In this document: positions 1-7,099 of the stretch, piece by piece | Layout of the letters: each line of letters begins with the position of its first letter | Position numbering within the stretch: position 1 is the stretch's first letter | Assembly (NCBI GenBank): GCA_964422855.1 | Contig: CAYRCS010000028.1 | Coordinates: 1-11,497 of the forward strand | Origin: CAZEYI01 sp964422855 | Lineage (GTDB): Bacteria > Patescibacteriota > Gracilibacteria > Absconditabacterales > Absconditicoccaceae | Direction of reading: 5' to 3' | DNA: 11,497 nt | The notes under the pieces: generated by a model | The model's database searches: none | What the model saw: only the letters and a program-made list of their open reading frames with translations | Told to the model about the DNA's origin: nothing | Position numbers and translations under genes: made by a program

Positions 1-294
1 ATCGGAGGTGATCGAGATATTCCACAGCTAAGTATTGGACTCCAAAGCAGACCACCACTTATAGTAAGATTTACCAAATTTTTGCTCAGAATATTGGTGG
101 TATTGGCAACAACTATGACTATATACAACGGTATCAGATACATGGCTGCAGCGGGCTGAGAAGACGCAAGTAGCGCAAGACAAGATCTGATATATATTGC
201 GATGGGGCTTATCATAGCACTAGCCAGCTTAGCAATTATCAATCTTGTAAACTCGATAACAATCGGAACAATAAACAATTTACCTGGATTCTAA
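1..294 (+). CDS. T4SS pilin-like (VirB2/TrbC-type) small membrane protein, 5' partial
   Basis: The frame is open from the first base of the window and ends at TAA 292-294, so the N-terminus lies outside. The visible 97 residues hold two hydrophobic segments (roughly residues 28-45 and 64-88) separated by a short polar loop reading AAAGGEDASSARQDL. This hairpin layout, with a Gly-Asp/Glu-rich loop before the second helix, is that of VirB2/TrbC-like pilins, including the T4SS-pilin families common in CPR genomes. Residue 53 of the loop is an in-frame TGA (157-159), read as glycine; the paralogue next door has a Gly-Asp at the matching place. The following gene starts 4 nt after the stop, so the two are probably co-transcribed. 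The family call rests on topology and loop pattern, not on a search. Confidence 0.6.
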
Positions 295-298
295 AAAC

Positions 299-661
299 AT
301 GAGAAAAATACGAGGAGCTATAGTCTTAGCAATATTGATGGGATTAAATTACACTATAGCGATAGTTATACAGGTACCACCAGCAGGCTGAAATGCTGAC
401 ATCAATGTCCAAAATCCAGTCGTTGAAGGTGACGAATCAACATTGTTTGTTGTATTTCAATTTATAAACCAATATCTCCGATTTTTCATGGGAGCAATAG
501 CCATGGGGGTACTCATATATGGAGGATTTTTACTTATGACAGCAAATGGCGATAGCGAAAAAGTAAGCCAAGCAAACCAAATCATCATTGGAGCTGGCAT
601 TGGTATCGGGATAGTACTAATATCTTACGCAGCGGTAAGATTGATCGTCAACATACTATAA
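299..661 (+). CDS. T4SS pilin-like (VirB2/TrbC-type) membrane protein with signal peptide
   Basis: This 120-residue protein starts at ATG 299. It has a basic N-terminus and hydrophobic stretch (about 1-25) that look like a signal peptide, then a short polar region and two membrane helices (about 60-82 and 95-119). The loop between them reads LLMTANGDSEKVSQANQII, the typical VirB2/TrbC-like arrangement in which a Gly-Asp-rich turn is followed by a charged stretch entering helix two. TGA 389-391 (residue 31) is read as Gly; under the standard code the protein would lose its signal peptide. It is a divergent tandem copy of the gene before it. Its last sense codon, CTA (656-658), is also the TAG stop of cmk on the other strand, so the two genes end tail to tail with a 6-nt overlap. 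No Shine-Dalgarno motif precedes the start. Confidence 0.65.
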
Positions 662-1333
662 CACACTATGCGCCAACGCAACAATTTTCTCTATTTGTGT
701 ATGGATAGTTATATGTGAGGTATCTATCATGATAGCATCATCAGCCATCTTATTAACAGCATGTTCTCCTAGGTAATCCGTCTGATCTCTTACCGAGATG
801 TCCTGGCGGATTTTTTCTTCATCAGCAGGCAAATCCATTGCAGCCAATTGTTGCATTCTTCTAAGGACTCTAACCTCAAGATCACATACCAAAAATATCT
901 TCAGATCGGCTTGCGGAAATACGACTGTTCAGATATCCCTTCCATCTACAACAACTCATCCATCTTTACCATAGTTTTGTTGTAATGCGACAAGCTTCTG
1001 TCTTATTTCAGGGATAGTGATAATTTTATGAAGATTTTCAGCTAGACTGATCTTTCTGATTTCTTTTTCCACATTTTCCCCATTGAGGATCATATCAAAG
1101 GTATCAGTTTTTGTATTATAAGAAAATTCAAGTTCTATATGATCCATAAGAGCTATTTTCTCTTCTTTACTAGCATCTATAAGTCACTGACGTACAACAT
1201 AAAGCGTTACTGCCCTATACATAGCGCCCGTATCCAGATACGTATATCACAAAGCCTTAGCGACACCTTTTGCAGTAGTGCCTTTCCCTGTTGCTACATA
1301 ACCATCTATCGCAATAATAAGTTTCTTTTTCAT
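656..1333 (-). CDS. cmk: Cytidylate kinase
   Basis: The protein has 225 residues, the normal length for bacterial CMP kinase, which transfers phosphate from ATP to CMP/dCMP in cytosolic pyrimidine nucleotide synthesis. Visible motifs are IIAIDGYVATGKGTTAKGVA (P-loop, residues 6-25, with Tyr where family members usually have Pro), YLDTGAMYRAVT (32-43), VVVDGRDIGTVVFP (127-140) and RDQTDYLGE (182-190). Four in-frame TGA codons are read as Gly: residue 29 (1247-1249), 50 (1184-1186), 126 (956-958) and 135 (929-931). Residue 135 is the conserved Gly of GRDIGT, which is strong evidence for recoding. The gene begins 4 nt after adk ends, so they form one transcript supplying nucleoside diphosphates. 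It stops with TAG. No terminator is apparent before the convergent pilin-like gene. Confidence 0.95.
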
Positions 1334-1337
1334 CGTA

Positions 1338-1895
1338 TTAAGCAAGGATATCCAAAACGTTGACATATACCTCCTGAATACTAGGAGTCGCATCAACAGT
1401 GATGAGCGTTGCGTATTGCGCAAAAGCATCAAGAAGAGGCTGTGTTTTAGCATAATATTCTTGTATTCTTACCTCCAAGACCTCGCGAGTTTCTCATGCG
1501 CGACCTCTCAAGAGCATTCTTTGGATAGCTTCCTCGTTATCTAACTTGAAGAAAATACCAATGACTTCTCTATTATTATTTTTTTCAGTCTCCAAAAATC
1601 TTTCGAGTTGATAGATCGTTCTAGGATAACCATCCAAAAGCATATGTTTTTTTTCATCATTAACAGCGCACAAAAACGCCTCAAACAAATGGACTGTCAT
1701 ATTATCATTAATGAGCAAACCTGACTCCATACGATCTTTAACATAATCGCCTATCCCATTCTTTTGACTCGTAAGAGCTCTAAACACTTCGCCAGTAGAT
1801 AAGTAACCCAACTGCCCTTTAAACTTCTCCAACAAAAGCTCAGCCTGCGTTCCCTTTCCTGATCCAGGCATCCCAAATAGCACAATATCCTTCAT
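1338..1895 (-). CDS. adk: Adenylate kinase, short-LID type
   Basis: The protein has 185 residues and converts ATP + AMP to 2 ADP in the cytosol. Motifs are DIVLFGMPGSGKGTQAE (P-loop, 8-16), YLSTGEVFRA (31-40, AMP-binding helix), LLDGYPRTIYQLERF (86-100, Tyr in place of the usual Phe of DGFPRT) and RMLLRGRAGETREVLEVRI (126-144, LID region). The LID is short and lacks a Cys4 zinc site. TGA 1494-1496 is read as Gly134; taking it as a stop would delete the last 52 residues. The start at ATG 1895 is chosen because the P-loop normally lies at the extreme N-terminus; an in-frame ATG further upstream would add about 23 unlikely residues. adk commonly sits beside secY and infA inside the ribosomal cluster; here it lies beyond the operon terminator with cmk. 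Confidence 0.95.
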
Positions 1896-1930
1896 TCTAC
1901 AATAAGAGTAAAACAATAAAATGCTTGTAT

Positions 1931-1960
1931 ATTTTATGCACATAAAAACAAGGCAAGCAA
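1931..1960 (-). promoter_or_regulatory. Candidate promoter of adk-cmk
   Basis: On the minus strand, TTGCTT (1955-1960) and TAAAAT (1931-1936) are spaced 18 nt apart, just after the ribosomal-operon terminator and 35 nt before the adk start. An independent promoter is expected here because the terminator separates adk-cmk from rpsI. The match to consensus is weak and other hexamers in this AT-rich stretch fit nearly as well. Confidence 0.3.
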
Positions 1961-1964
1961 TCAA

Positions 1965-1988
1965 AAAAGGAGCCTTTCAGCTCCTTTT
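1965..1988 (-). terminator. Rho-independent terminator of the ribosomal protein operon
   Basis: On the minus strand, AAAAGGAGC, loop TGAAAG, and GCTCCTTTT form a perfect 9-bp stem, and the right arm runs into a T tract (TTTTTT in all) before GA. It lies 19 nt after the rpsI stop. The hairpin reads more weakly as a plus-strand terminator, since no T run follows on that strand. It closes the long minus-strand operon. Confidence 0.85.
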
Positions 1989-2007
1989 CCAATATATAAT
2001 AGAGTAA

Positions 2008-2439
2008 TTATCTCTTTGACCAAGATGGTCTTTTTCTCGCTTTTCTCAAACCTGGTTTCTTTCTTTCCTTGATTCTCGCATCTCTTTTGAGCAAACCGTA
2101 TGGTTTTAAGGTCACTCTCAATTCTGCATCCCAATCAATAAGGGCTCTTGCGATAGCTAATTTGATAGCATCAGCTTGTCCACTAAGACCACCTCCTGAG
2201 ATAGTAACAGTAATATCAAACTGTTGGCGATAGGTACCACCCAATACATCAAAAGCCATAACCGCAGCCTGCAACATATGTTTGTTACCACCAAAATATT
2301 GTTCAACAGTTTCTTCTTTACCGTTAGCTTTGACGATAGTTATAACTCCTTTTCCTTGAGGAAACAATTTTGCTACAGCAGTACATGTCTTTCTTCTTCA
2401 GAGAGCATATACATACTTCGTTTCATTAGTTTTCGCCAT
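2008..2439 (-). CDS. rpsI: Small-subunit ribosomal protein uS9
   Basis: The protein has 143 residues and is last in the ribosomal operon. The N-terminal segment YVYALGRRKTCTAVAKLFPQ (10-29) carries the uS9 hallmark GRRKT; its Gly14 is encoded by TGA (2398-2400). Later come ITVTISGGGLSGQADAIKLA and the conserved basic C-terminal tail ending KARKRPSWSKR, which in the family reaches the P-site tRNA. Under the standard code only the part from about residue 25 onward would be open, losing this start. The ATG at 2439 restores normal length. It begins 4 nt after the rplM stop, the common rplM-rpsI pairing, and is followed by the terminator. Confidence 0.97.
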
Positions 2440-2443
2440 GGAT

Positions 2444-2896
2444 TTAGAAGCTTATTGGTTTAAAATTATCGTATTGAGCAGTAGAGCCAAGTACGACCTT
2501 CAATCTTTTCATTCTACCATCTCTCAATTTGTTTCTTGGGATCATACCTCTTACGGCAGTCACCAAAGGATCAAGAGGCTTTTTCTTCATAAGAGCTCTC
2601 AAAGTAATAGTCTTAAGATTACCTTTATATCCACTATATGAATAGTAATTTTTGTCATCCAACTTATTTCCAGTTACGATGATCTTGTCAGCGTTTTCCA
2701 CGATAACATAATCACCAGCATCCCAGAAATCATTGTAATACACATTATTTTTACCAGTAAGTTTGTTAGCTATCTCAGCAGCCAACCTACCCAATGTCTT
2801 ACCAGTAGCATCTGTTTTATATCGAACTCTATTTTTCTCCAAAAAGTCTTTTTTGACCCATAGAGTTTTATTGAGATCTTGCTTAGTAAATTCCAT
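2444..2896 (-). CDS. rplM: Large-subunit ribosomal protein uL13
   Basis: The protein has 150 residues, close to the usual size. Family features are KTLGRLAAEIANKLTGK (33-49), DYVIVENADKIIVTGNKLDD (62-81) and the C-terminal GMIPRNKLRDGRMKRLKV, matching the GMLPKNKLG type motif. It contains no TGA codon, all glycines using GGN. It lies 24 nt after rplQ and 4 nt before rpsI. No Shine-Dalgarno motif is seen before its ATG. Confidence 0.97.
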   Translation of the reverse strand: MEFTKQDLNKTLWVKKDFLEKNRVRYKTDATGKTLGRLAAEIANKLTGKNNVYYNDFWDAGDYVIVENADKIIVTGNKLDDKNYYSYSGYKGNLKTITLRALMKKKPLDPLVTAVRGMIPRNKLRDGRMKRLKVVLGSTAQYDNFKPISF

Positions 2897-2920
2897 GACA
2901 CACTAACCCAACAAATAAAA

Positions 2921-3310
2921 TTACTCAAGTTTTAACAAAACCTTGAGGCTACCATCTCCTTTTCTGAAACCAACTTTATAGTCAGCCACAAATCCAGAAA
3001 CTTTATTATCTTTAAGAAACTTTGGTAATATCTCATTCAAGAGCTTCTTACCAGCAATATCACCATAGATATGAGACTTGATAATCCCTGCACATAATCT
3101 TCTAGAATTCTTTTCGTCAGCTTGTGCATTATATGTCTGTACAAGACGAGAGAAGAAACTATCAGCATGTGCTTTGAGAACAAAAGCCTTTTTCTCAGTA
3201 GTAGTAACATGACCTGAAGTAACTAAATTAGTCAACATTTCAGTCATAGCAACCTTTGGTCCTTTCACACCTACAACGAGATCTAGTGTGTGTTTATATC
3301 TGTGTCTCAT
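2921..3310 (-). CDS. rplQ: Large-subunit ribosomal protein bL17
   Basis: The protein has 129 residues. It opens with MRHRYKHTLDL, a variant of the bL17 start MRHR, followed by AMTEMLTNLVTSGHVTTTEK (21-40), which aligns with the family helix and turn containing the TTxxKA motif, and a C-terminal GFVADYKVGFRKGDGSLKV close to the usual RRGDAAPMV-type strand. No TGA codon is present. Its position right after rpoA is the standard bacterial order rpsD-rpoA-rplQ, 35 nt after the rpoA stop. Confidence 0.95.
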   Translation of the reverse strand: MRHRYKHTLDLVVGVKGPKVAMTEMLTNLVTSGHVTTTEKKAFVLKAHADSFFSRLVQTYNAQADEKNSRRLCAGIIKSHIYGDIAGKKLLNEILPKFLKDNKVSGFVADYKVGFRKGDGSLKVLLKLE

Positions 3311-3345
3311 GATGCAACAACATAATTAAATATATTTGCGAGCTA

Positions 3346-4341
3346 TTAGCCCAACAATGATTTTCAGATGCTAGACAATGAACTGTTAATTTCATCGATA
3401 GCTTTTCTTCCAACTCCCTTCATAAGAAGCAATTCACCTTTCTTTTTCTTTTCGAGATCTTCAACATAGAGGATTTCGTTTTTGATGAGTGCGTTTCTTG
3501 TTCTTTCACTAAGTGGAAGAGCGTCGATAGGCATAGTCTTCACATTAATTTCTTCTGGAAGATTGGATACCTCGCTGCGGATATCTCCATATTCTACGAA
3601 CATAGATCTATCTACATATACATCATCAAAGATGAATAGTTTGGCGTATGAAGCTAAGGCTTCACCAGCAAACATCACTATTTGTTTTGGAGAGACTTGT
3701 GGGAAGGAAGTCTGTATCTCCAATACAAGTGTGTCTTTGGTAGAACCTGTAAAGTCTTCAATTACCTCTAGTACATCATACTTCATATATTCTACTACAT
3801 TGAAGTCATTATCGATCAACAAAGTGTTCACTTCGTTTGATCATTCTTTAGCATCTCTGTGTCTGAGATAATCGATACTATAGTAACCATATCATTTCTC
3901 AATTCTCACATCGGCAATAATTTCAGTCGAAGGATCAGTTATCTCAAACAAGAAAACATCATCACTAAGAAGAGTTATCCCAGCAGGCAACTTAAGTTGT
4001 CCTGAAGTATATACTCCTGTTCCTTTAAATTTTTGAGGCACCCATTGGATCATATCTACGCTTTCATCAACAACGAAGCGAAGTTTTTTGAAGTTAAGCA
4101 TGATGTCTATAACACTTTCTTTGACCCCATCAACAATATGATATTCATGAGACACTCCTTTGATAGTCAAACCCGTTACCGCTGCTCAGATATTATATCA
4201 CAATACAATTCTTCTCAATGCGTTACCCAAGGTATGCCCAAATCATCTTGGCAAATGATGTACTGCAAACTGAGAAGTAGTGGCATTTACCTCAGTAACA
4301 ACGATCTTTGGTGCACCGATAAGCTTTTGGATATCAAGCAT
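3346..4341 (-). CDS. rpoA: DNA-directed RNA polymerase alpha subunit
   Basis: The protein has 331 residues, the usual length. It has an alpha-NTD with LPRGFGHTLGNALRRIVLGY (30-49), GLTIKGVSHEYHIVDGVKES and related dimerisation and beta-binding strands, a linker, and an alpha-CTD with PIDALPLSERTRNAL and LLLMKGVGRKAIDEINSSL (helix-hairpin-helix). Six in-frame TGA codons are read as Gly: residues 33, 48, 52, 150, 167 and 326. Gly33 lies in the near-invariant RGFGHTLGNALRR motif. The last TGA (3364-3366) looks like a plausible stop, but the next six residues, KSLLG plus the Gly itself, continue the usual end of the alpha-CTD and end at TAA 3346-3348. Under the standard code this gene splits into several fragments. 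It sits between rpsD and rplQ. Confidence 0.97.
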
Positions 4342-4390
4342 AGGAGATTTTGTTTGATAATGTAAAAGAAAGGACTATTTTTGTATAGTA

Positions 4391-5008
4391 TTATGCTCTC
4401 GCATAGAATTCAATAACCTTGATCACATCTGCAAGTGGTGCAACTTCACCTACTTGTGGAACGGACAATATTTCGATAGAATACTTATTTTTGTCTACCT
4501 TCAACCATGTAGGCACTTGTGCTGTATGAGCAAAAGCTTGTGCATACAATGGAGAGCTTTGTAATTTGTCTTTGATAGAAATCACATCACCTACCGCAAC
4601 AAATGTAGAAGGGATATTATGTTTTACACCATTGACAACAACGTGTCCATGACCTACCATTTGTCTCGCTTGCATGATAGTTTTTGCCAAACCAGATCTC
4701 AAAATAGTAACATCAAGTCTTCTTTCCAAAAATTGGTACAACGCAACATCATGACTGATGTTATTGTTTTTAGCAAATTTTTGAGAAATCTCTTGTACTA
4801 TTCTACGAAATTGTTTTTCAGAAAGAAAATAAGATCTCTTGAGAACTTGTTTGTTTCTCAAAAGCTTTCCAAATTCAGAATATCTAGCCATATTAGCACC
4901 GTGCTGACCTGGTACAGATCTATTCTGCTTGACGTCATACTTAGCAGGACCGAACAAATTGATCTGTTCTCTTCTACAAAGTTTAAATTTTGGTCATGTA
5001 TACTTCAT
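4391..5008 (-). CDS. rpsD: Small-subunit ribosomal protein uS4
   Basis: The protein has 205 residues. It begins MKYTGPKFKLCRREQINLFG, matching the usual (R)YTGPxCKLCRRE start; Gly5 is TGA (4994-4996), which argues for the ATG at 5008. Then come RSVPGQHG (34-41), the S4 RNA-binding domain with LERRLDVTILRSGLAKTIMQ and ARQMVGHGHVVVNG, and the C-terminal domain. It lacks the paired cysteines of zinc-binding uS4, having only one Cys in that region, so it is a C-minus form. uS4 is a primary 16S rRNA binder and often an operon autoregulator; no regulatory structure is evident here. Confidence 0.97.
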
Positions 5009-5035
5009 GAATGATCCAAATAGATGAATAAAGAA

Positions 5036-5407
5036 TTACATTTTCTTAGGTCTATATCCTTTAACTCCACCAAATTTGATAGGAGTTCTTTCTTCTATAG
5101 ACATGATTTGTACTGTACCTGTTTCGTTGATACCTTTAAAGACACCATCTCTTCCCATACCAGTTCATCTTACGACAACCGCTATTTCTTTGAGACCCAA
5201 ACCTTCAGCTTCCTTCAAGACATGCTTGGTAAGCATTTCTGCTGCAAAAGGAGTATTTTGTTTAGCTCCTTTGTATCATAACAAACCAGTTCCACCACCC
5301 AATAGCTTGTCGCCCTTGTCGGTAGTGAGAGTCACTATAGTATTATTGTCAGTAGTTCTGACATGCAATACGCCAAATGACACCTTAATATCTTTCTTTT
5401 TTGCCAT
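5036..5407 (-). CDS. rpsK: Small-subunit ribosomal protein uS11
   Basis: The protein has 123 residues and forms part of the 30S platform. The sequence runs MAKKKDIKVSFGVLHVRTTD, then NTIVTLTTDKGDKLLGGGTG, NTPFAAEMLTKHVLKEAEGL, KEIAVVVRGTGMGRDGVFKG and a C-terminal TPIKFGGVKGYRPKKM, all in family order. TGA encodes Gly44 (5276-5278) and Gly81 (5165-5167). Gly81 is the first glycine of VRGTGMGRD, equivalent to the conserved VKGPGxGR motif. Because the two TGAs cut it into pieces under the standard code, it is easily missed by ordinary gene callers. It lies between rpsM and rpsD with 27-nt gaps. Confidence 0.96.
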
Positions 5408-5434
5408 CGATAATGTACTAGCTTAATATAAAAT

Positions 5435-5809
5435 TTATTTCTTCAATACTGGTCTTACTTTTGATCTACCAAGAAGTTTTTTAGCTGTTCTACCATTCTT
5501 TCTGGTAACTTGACCTCTTACAGGCAAGCCTTGCAAGTGTCTCATACCTCTATAACATCTAATTTCCTTGAGTCTCTTAATAGCAAATGCTATTTCTCTT
5601 TTCAAATCGTTTTCCAAAGCAAAATCTTTGAGTGCATCTGAGATTTTCTTTTGCTCAGCTTCATCAATATCTTTCACTTTTTTCATATAGTTGATACCCA
5701 AGGCATCAAGTATAGACTTAGATCTTTGGCGACCGATACCATATACGGTAGTCAATCAGATCCAAATAGACTTATTCTCGGGCAATACGTGACCCATCAA
5801 TCTAAACAT
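5435..5809 (-). CDS. rpsM: Small-subunit ribosomal protein uS13
   Basis: The protein has 124 residues. Its start is MFRLMGHVLPENKSIWIGLT, corresponding to the family's RIAGVxLPxxKxVxxALT segment, followed by VYGIGRQRSKSILDALGI, a central DLKREIAFAIKRLKEIRCYR and the basic tail RGMRHLQGLPVRGQVTRKNG. Gly18 is TGA (5756-5758). uS13 sits in the head of the 30S subunit and contacts the P-site tRNA. ATG 5809 is chosen because it recovers the conserved N-terminal strand. It lies 30 nt after rpmJ and 27 nt before rpsK. Confidence 0.96.
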
Positions 5810-5839
5810 GTGGAGATTATAACAAATTATAAATATAGA

Positions 5840-5959
5840 TTAACCCTGTCTAGCTTTTCTCTTAGGATTTTTTTTGTTGATACGATATATTTTACCATAT
5901 CTCTTTACCCAGATGTCTCACTTTTTTGGGTCAAATTTTATTGACGACTTTACCTTCAT
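5840..5959 (-). CDS. rpmJ: Large-subunit ribosomal protein bL36, zinc-free form
   Basis: This small protein of 39 residues begins MKVKSSIKFDPKKGD and ends NKKNPKRKARQG, matching the ends of bL36 (MKVRxSVK and PRHKQRQG). It lacks all the cysteines and the histidine that bind zinc in the common form, so it is a C-minus bL36. TGA 5918-5920 encodes Gly14. Too short and TGA-interrupted for ordinary callers, it is supported by its place between infA and rpsM, the standard infA-rpmJ-rpsM order. Confidence 0.9.
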
Positions 5960-5988
5960 GCGGAGATGTTAAGCTAGATATAAAACAA

Positions 5989-6297
5989 CTAGTCGATAGC
6001 CTCTGGAGTCTCTGTAGTCAATGATTCTTGATTAGCCGGAGCGGGCTCATTAACTGGCGAAACGCCTTTGGAATATCACTGCAGTCTAAACGTAATGCGA
6101 CCAAACTTCATATCATAAGGACTAACCTCTATTTTTACTCTGTCTCATTCGATGAGACTGATTTTGTTCATAGCCATCTTACCAGATTTTTTGCACAAGA
6201 TGACTACGTCCATACCGTCAGGACGCACTCTATAGTTACCAGCCGGTAACACTTCGAGCACTTCTCCTTCAAACTCAAGGCCTTGTTGCTTAGCCAT
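5989..6297 (-). CDS. infA: Translation initiation factor IF-1 with C-terminal extension
   Basis: The first 74 or so residues form the IF-1 S1/OB fold: FEGEVLEVLPAGNYRVRPDG, then ILCKKSGKMAMNKISLIEGD and RVKIEVSPYDMKFGRITFRL, matching the family's GDRVxVExSPYDLxxGRIxYR. TGA encodes Gly51 (6145-6147) in EGDRV and Gly74 (6076-6078). IF-1 binds the 30S A site during initiation. The family is usually about 72 residues; this protein is 102, with roughly 28 extra residues rich in Pro, Glu, Thr and Ser ending at TAG. The ATG overlaps the end of rplU by 8 nt, suggesting translational coupling. Confidence 0.95.
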
Positions 6298-6610
6298 TAA
6301 GAGCTATGCCTTTAACGGTTAAAACAGTTTGCATTGGTCTAAATCCAAGTGTTCTCTGGTATCTATTTTTGATCTTAAATTTGGTAACCGTAATTTTTTC
6401 TCCTTTGCGAGATTCACCTACGTCAAACGTAACGGTAGCCTTCGCAACAAATGGAGCGCCAACTTGTACTGTAGCACCATCAGCAGTAAATACTGCCAAA
6501 ACGGTATCCACAGACATCTTCTTCTCGTCTGAATCTATATGATCAACAACAATAGTATCGCCTTCTTGTACAATATATTGATGTCCTTGCAATGCAACAA
6601 CTGCGTACAT
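6290..6610 (-). CDS. rplU: Large-subunit ribosomal protein bL21
   Basis: The protein has 106 residues, the usual length. It begins MYAVVALQGHQYIVQEGDTI, the family's MYAVIxxGGKQYxVxEGD strand, and ends with a beta-rich domain including VGAPFVAKATVTFDV, KITVTKFKIKNRYQRTLGFR (compare K.K.KxxYRRxxGHR) and QTVLTVKGI. No TGA codon is used. The frame is open further upstream, but the family start fixes ATG 6610. rplU usually pairs with rpmA (bL27); here it precedes infA and no rpmA is in the window. Confidence 0.95.
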   Translation of the reverse strand: MYAVVALQGHQYIVQEGDTIVVDHIDSDEKKMSVDTVLAVFTADGATVQVGAPFVAKATVTFDVGESRKGEKITVTKFKIKNRYQRTLGFRPMQTVLTVKGIALNG

Positions 6611-6635
6611 AATAATTAACATGATGTAGTAAAAA

Positions 6636-6899
6636 CTATACAATCTTACCCAATTGAGCCAATGTATTGTATTTCTTCTTTGTTCTTCTGTAAGCTCCAG
6701 AGATGATAGCTCTAATTCTTCTATATCTTCTTGAACCAGGGAAGTCATATGCTACAAATTTTCTATACCACTTTGTTCCAGAGTGTTTTTGTTTCTTTGC
6801 AGTGTCCAAAATATGAGACGCCCAAAGCTCTTTCTTGAAAAAAGAAACAACTCTTTCATTAGTATTTAAATCACCACTTCTATATACGACGAAACCCAT
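6636..6899 (-). CDS. Small basic protein, candidate ribosomal protein bS21
   Basis: An 87-residue, strongly basic protein at the head of the ribosomal operon, 25 nt before rplU. The segment NERVVSFFKKELWASHILDT (about 14-33) followed by AKKQKH and a long Arg/Lys-rich helix resembles the bS21 layout, in which an E..L.RFKR..ERxGIL..xKKR motif leads into a basic helix. It is longer than typical bS21 (55-70 residues) and the match is partial, so this is a tentative assignment; another small ribosome-associated protein is possible. ATG 6899 is chosen over an upstream in-frame ATG because the extra stretch is hydrophobic and would overlap the putative promoter. It ends with TAG. Confidence 0.5.
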   Translation of the reverse strand: MGFVVYRSGDLNTNERVVSFFKKELWASHILDTAKKQKHSGTKWYRKFVAYDFPGSRRYRRIRAIISGAYRRTKKKYNTLAQLGKIV

Positions 6900-6906
6900 A
6901 ATACAA

Positions 6907-6935
6907 ACAATAGGAGGAATAAAACGCTCAAACAA
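6907..6935 (-). promoter_or_regulatory. Candidate promoter of the ribosomal operon
   Basis: On the minus strand, TTGTTT (6930-6935) is followed after 17 nt by TATTGT (6907-6912). The expected start of transcription would be near 6900, directly at the ATG 6899 of the first gene, which would make the mRNA leaderless or nearly so. A second pair, TTGCAT and TATCAT with a 16-nt spacer, lies slightly upstream (about 6943-6970) and would give a leader. Neither is proven. Confidence 0.35.
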
Positions 6936-6982
6936 TGAGACTATGATATCATTTTTCTGCAAAAATGCAAGGTTATTTTAGA

Positions 6983-7096
6983 TGAGGAGGACTTGCCGAA
7001 AGCCGGAATCGAACCGGCACGGAGGATTAACTCCGGAGGATTTTAAGTCCTCTGCGTCTACCAATTCCGCCATTCCGGCAAAAAATGTCCTCCTCA
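6983..7096 (-). repeat. 10-bp inverted repeat flanking tRNA-Leu (possible processing stem)
   Basis: TGAGGAGGAC at 6983-6992 and its perfect complement GTCCTCCTCA at 7087-7096 sit immediately outside the two ends of tRNA-Leu. In the minus-strand transcript the leader and trailer would pair for 10 bp, with an AUUUUUU bulge on the 5' side and a single A on the 3' side before the acceptor stem. That resembles precursor stems cut by RNase III or similar nucleases, though the function is inferred. Confidence 0.65.
6994..7079 (-). tRNA. tRNA-Leu (UAA)
   Basis: An 86-nt class II tRNA. The acceptor stem is GCCGGAA with UUUCGGC (one G-U pair), the discriminator is A73, the anticodon stem is GAGGA/TCCTC with loop CTTAAAA giving anticodon UAA, a long variable arm forms CGGAG/CTCCG-type pairing, and the T arm is GCCGG-TTCGATT-CCGGC. 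The 3' CCA is not encoded. It lies 20 nt after rplT and is bracketed by a 10-bp inverted repeat. Confidence 0.95.
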
Positions 7097-7099
7097 AGC

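Noticed and set aside
656..1333. Fragmented open frames suggesting a pseudogene or sequencing frameshifts in cmk, rpoA, rpsK, infC and others
   Set aside because: All interruptions are TGA in the correct frame, no shift in frame is needed, and the restored residues are conserved glycines.
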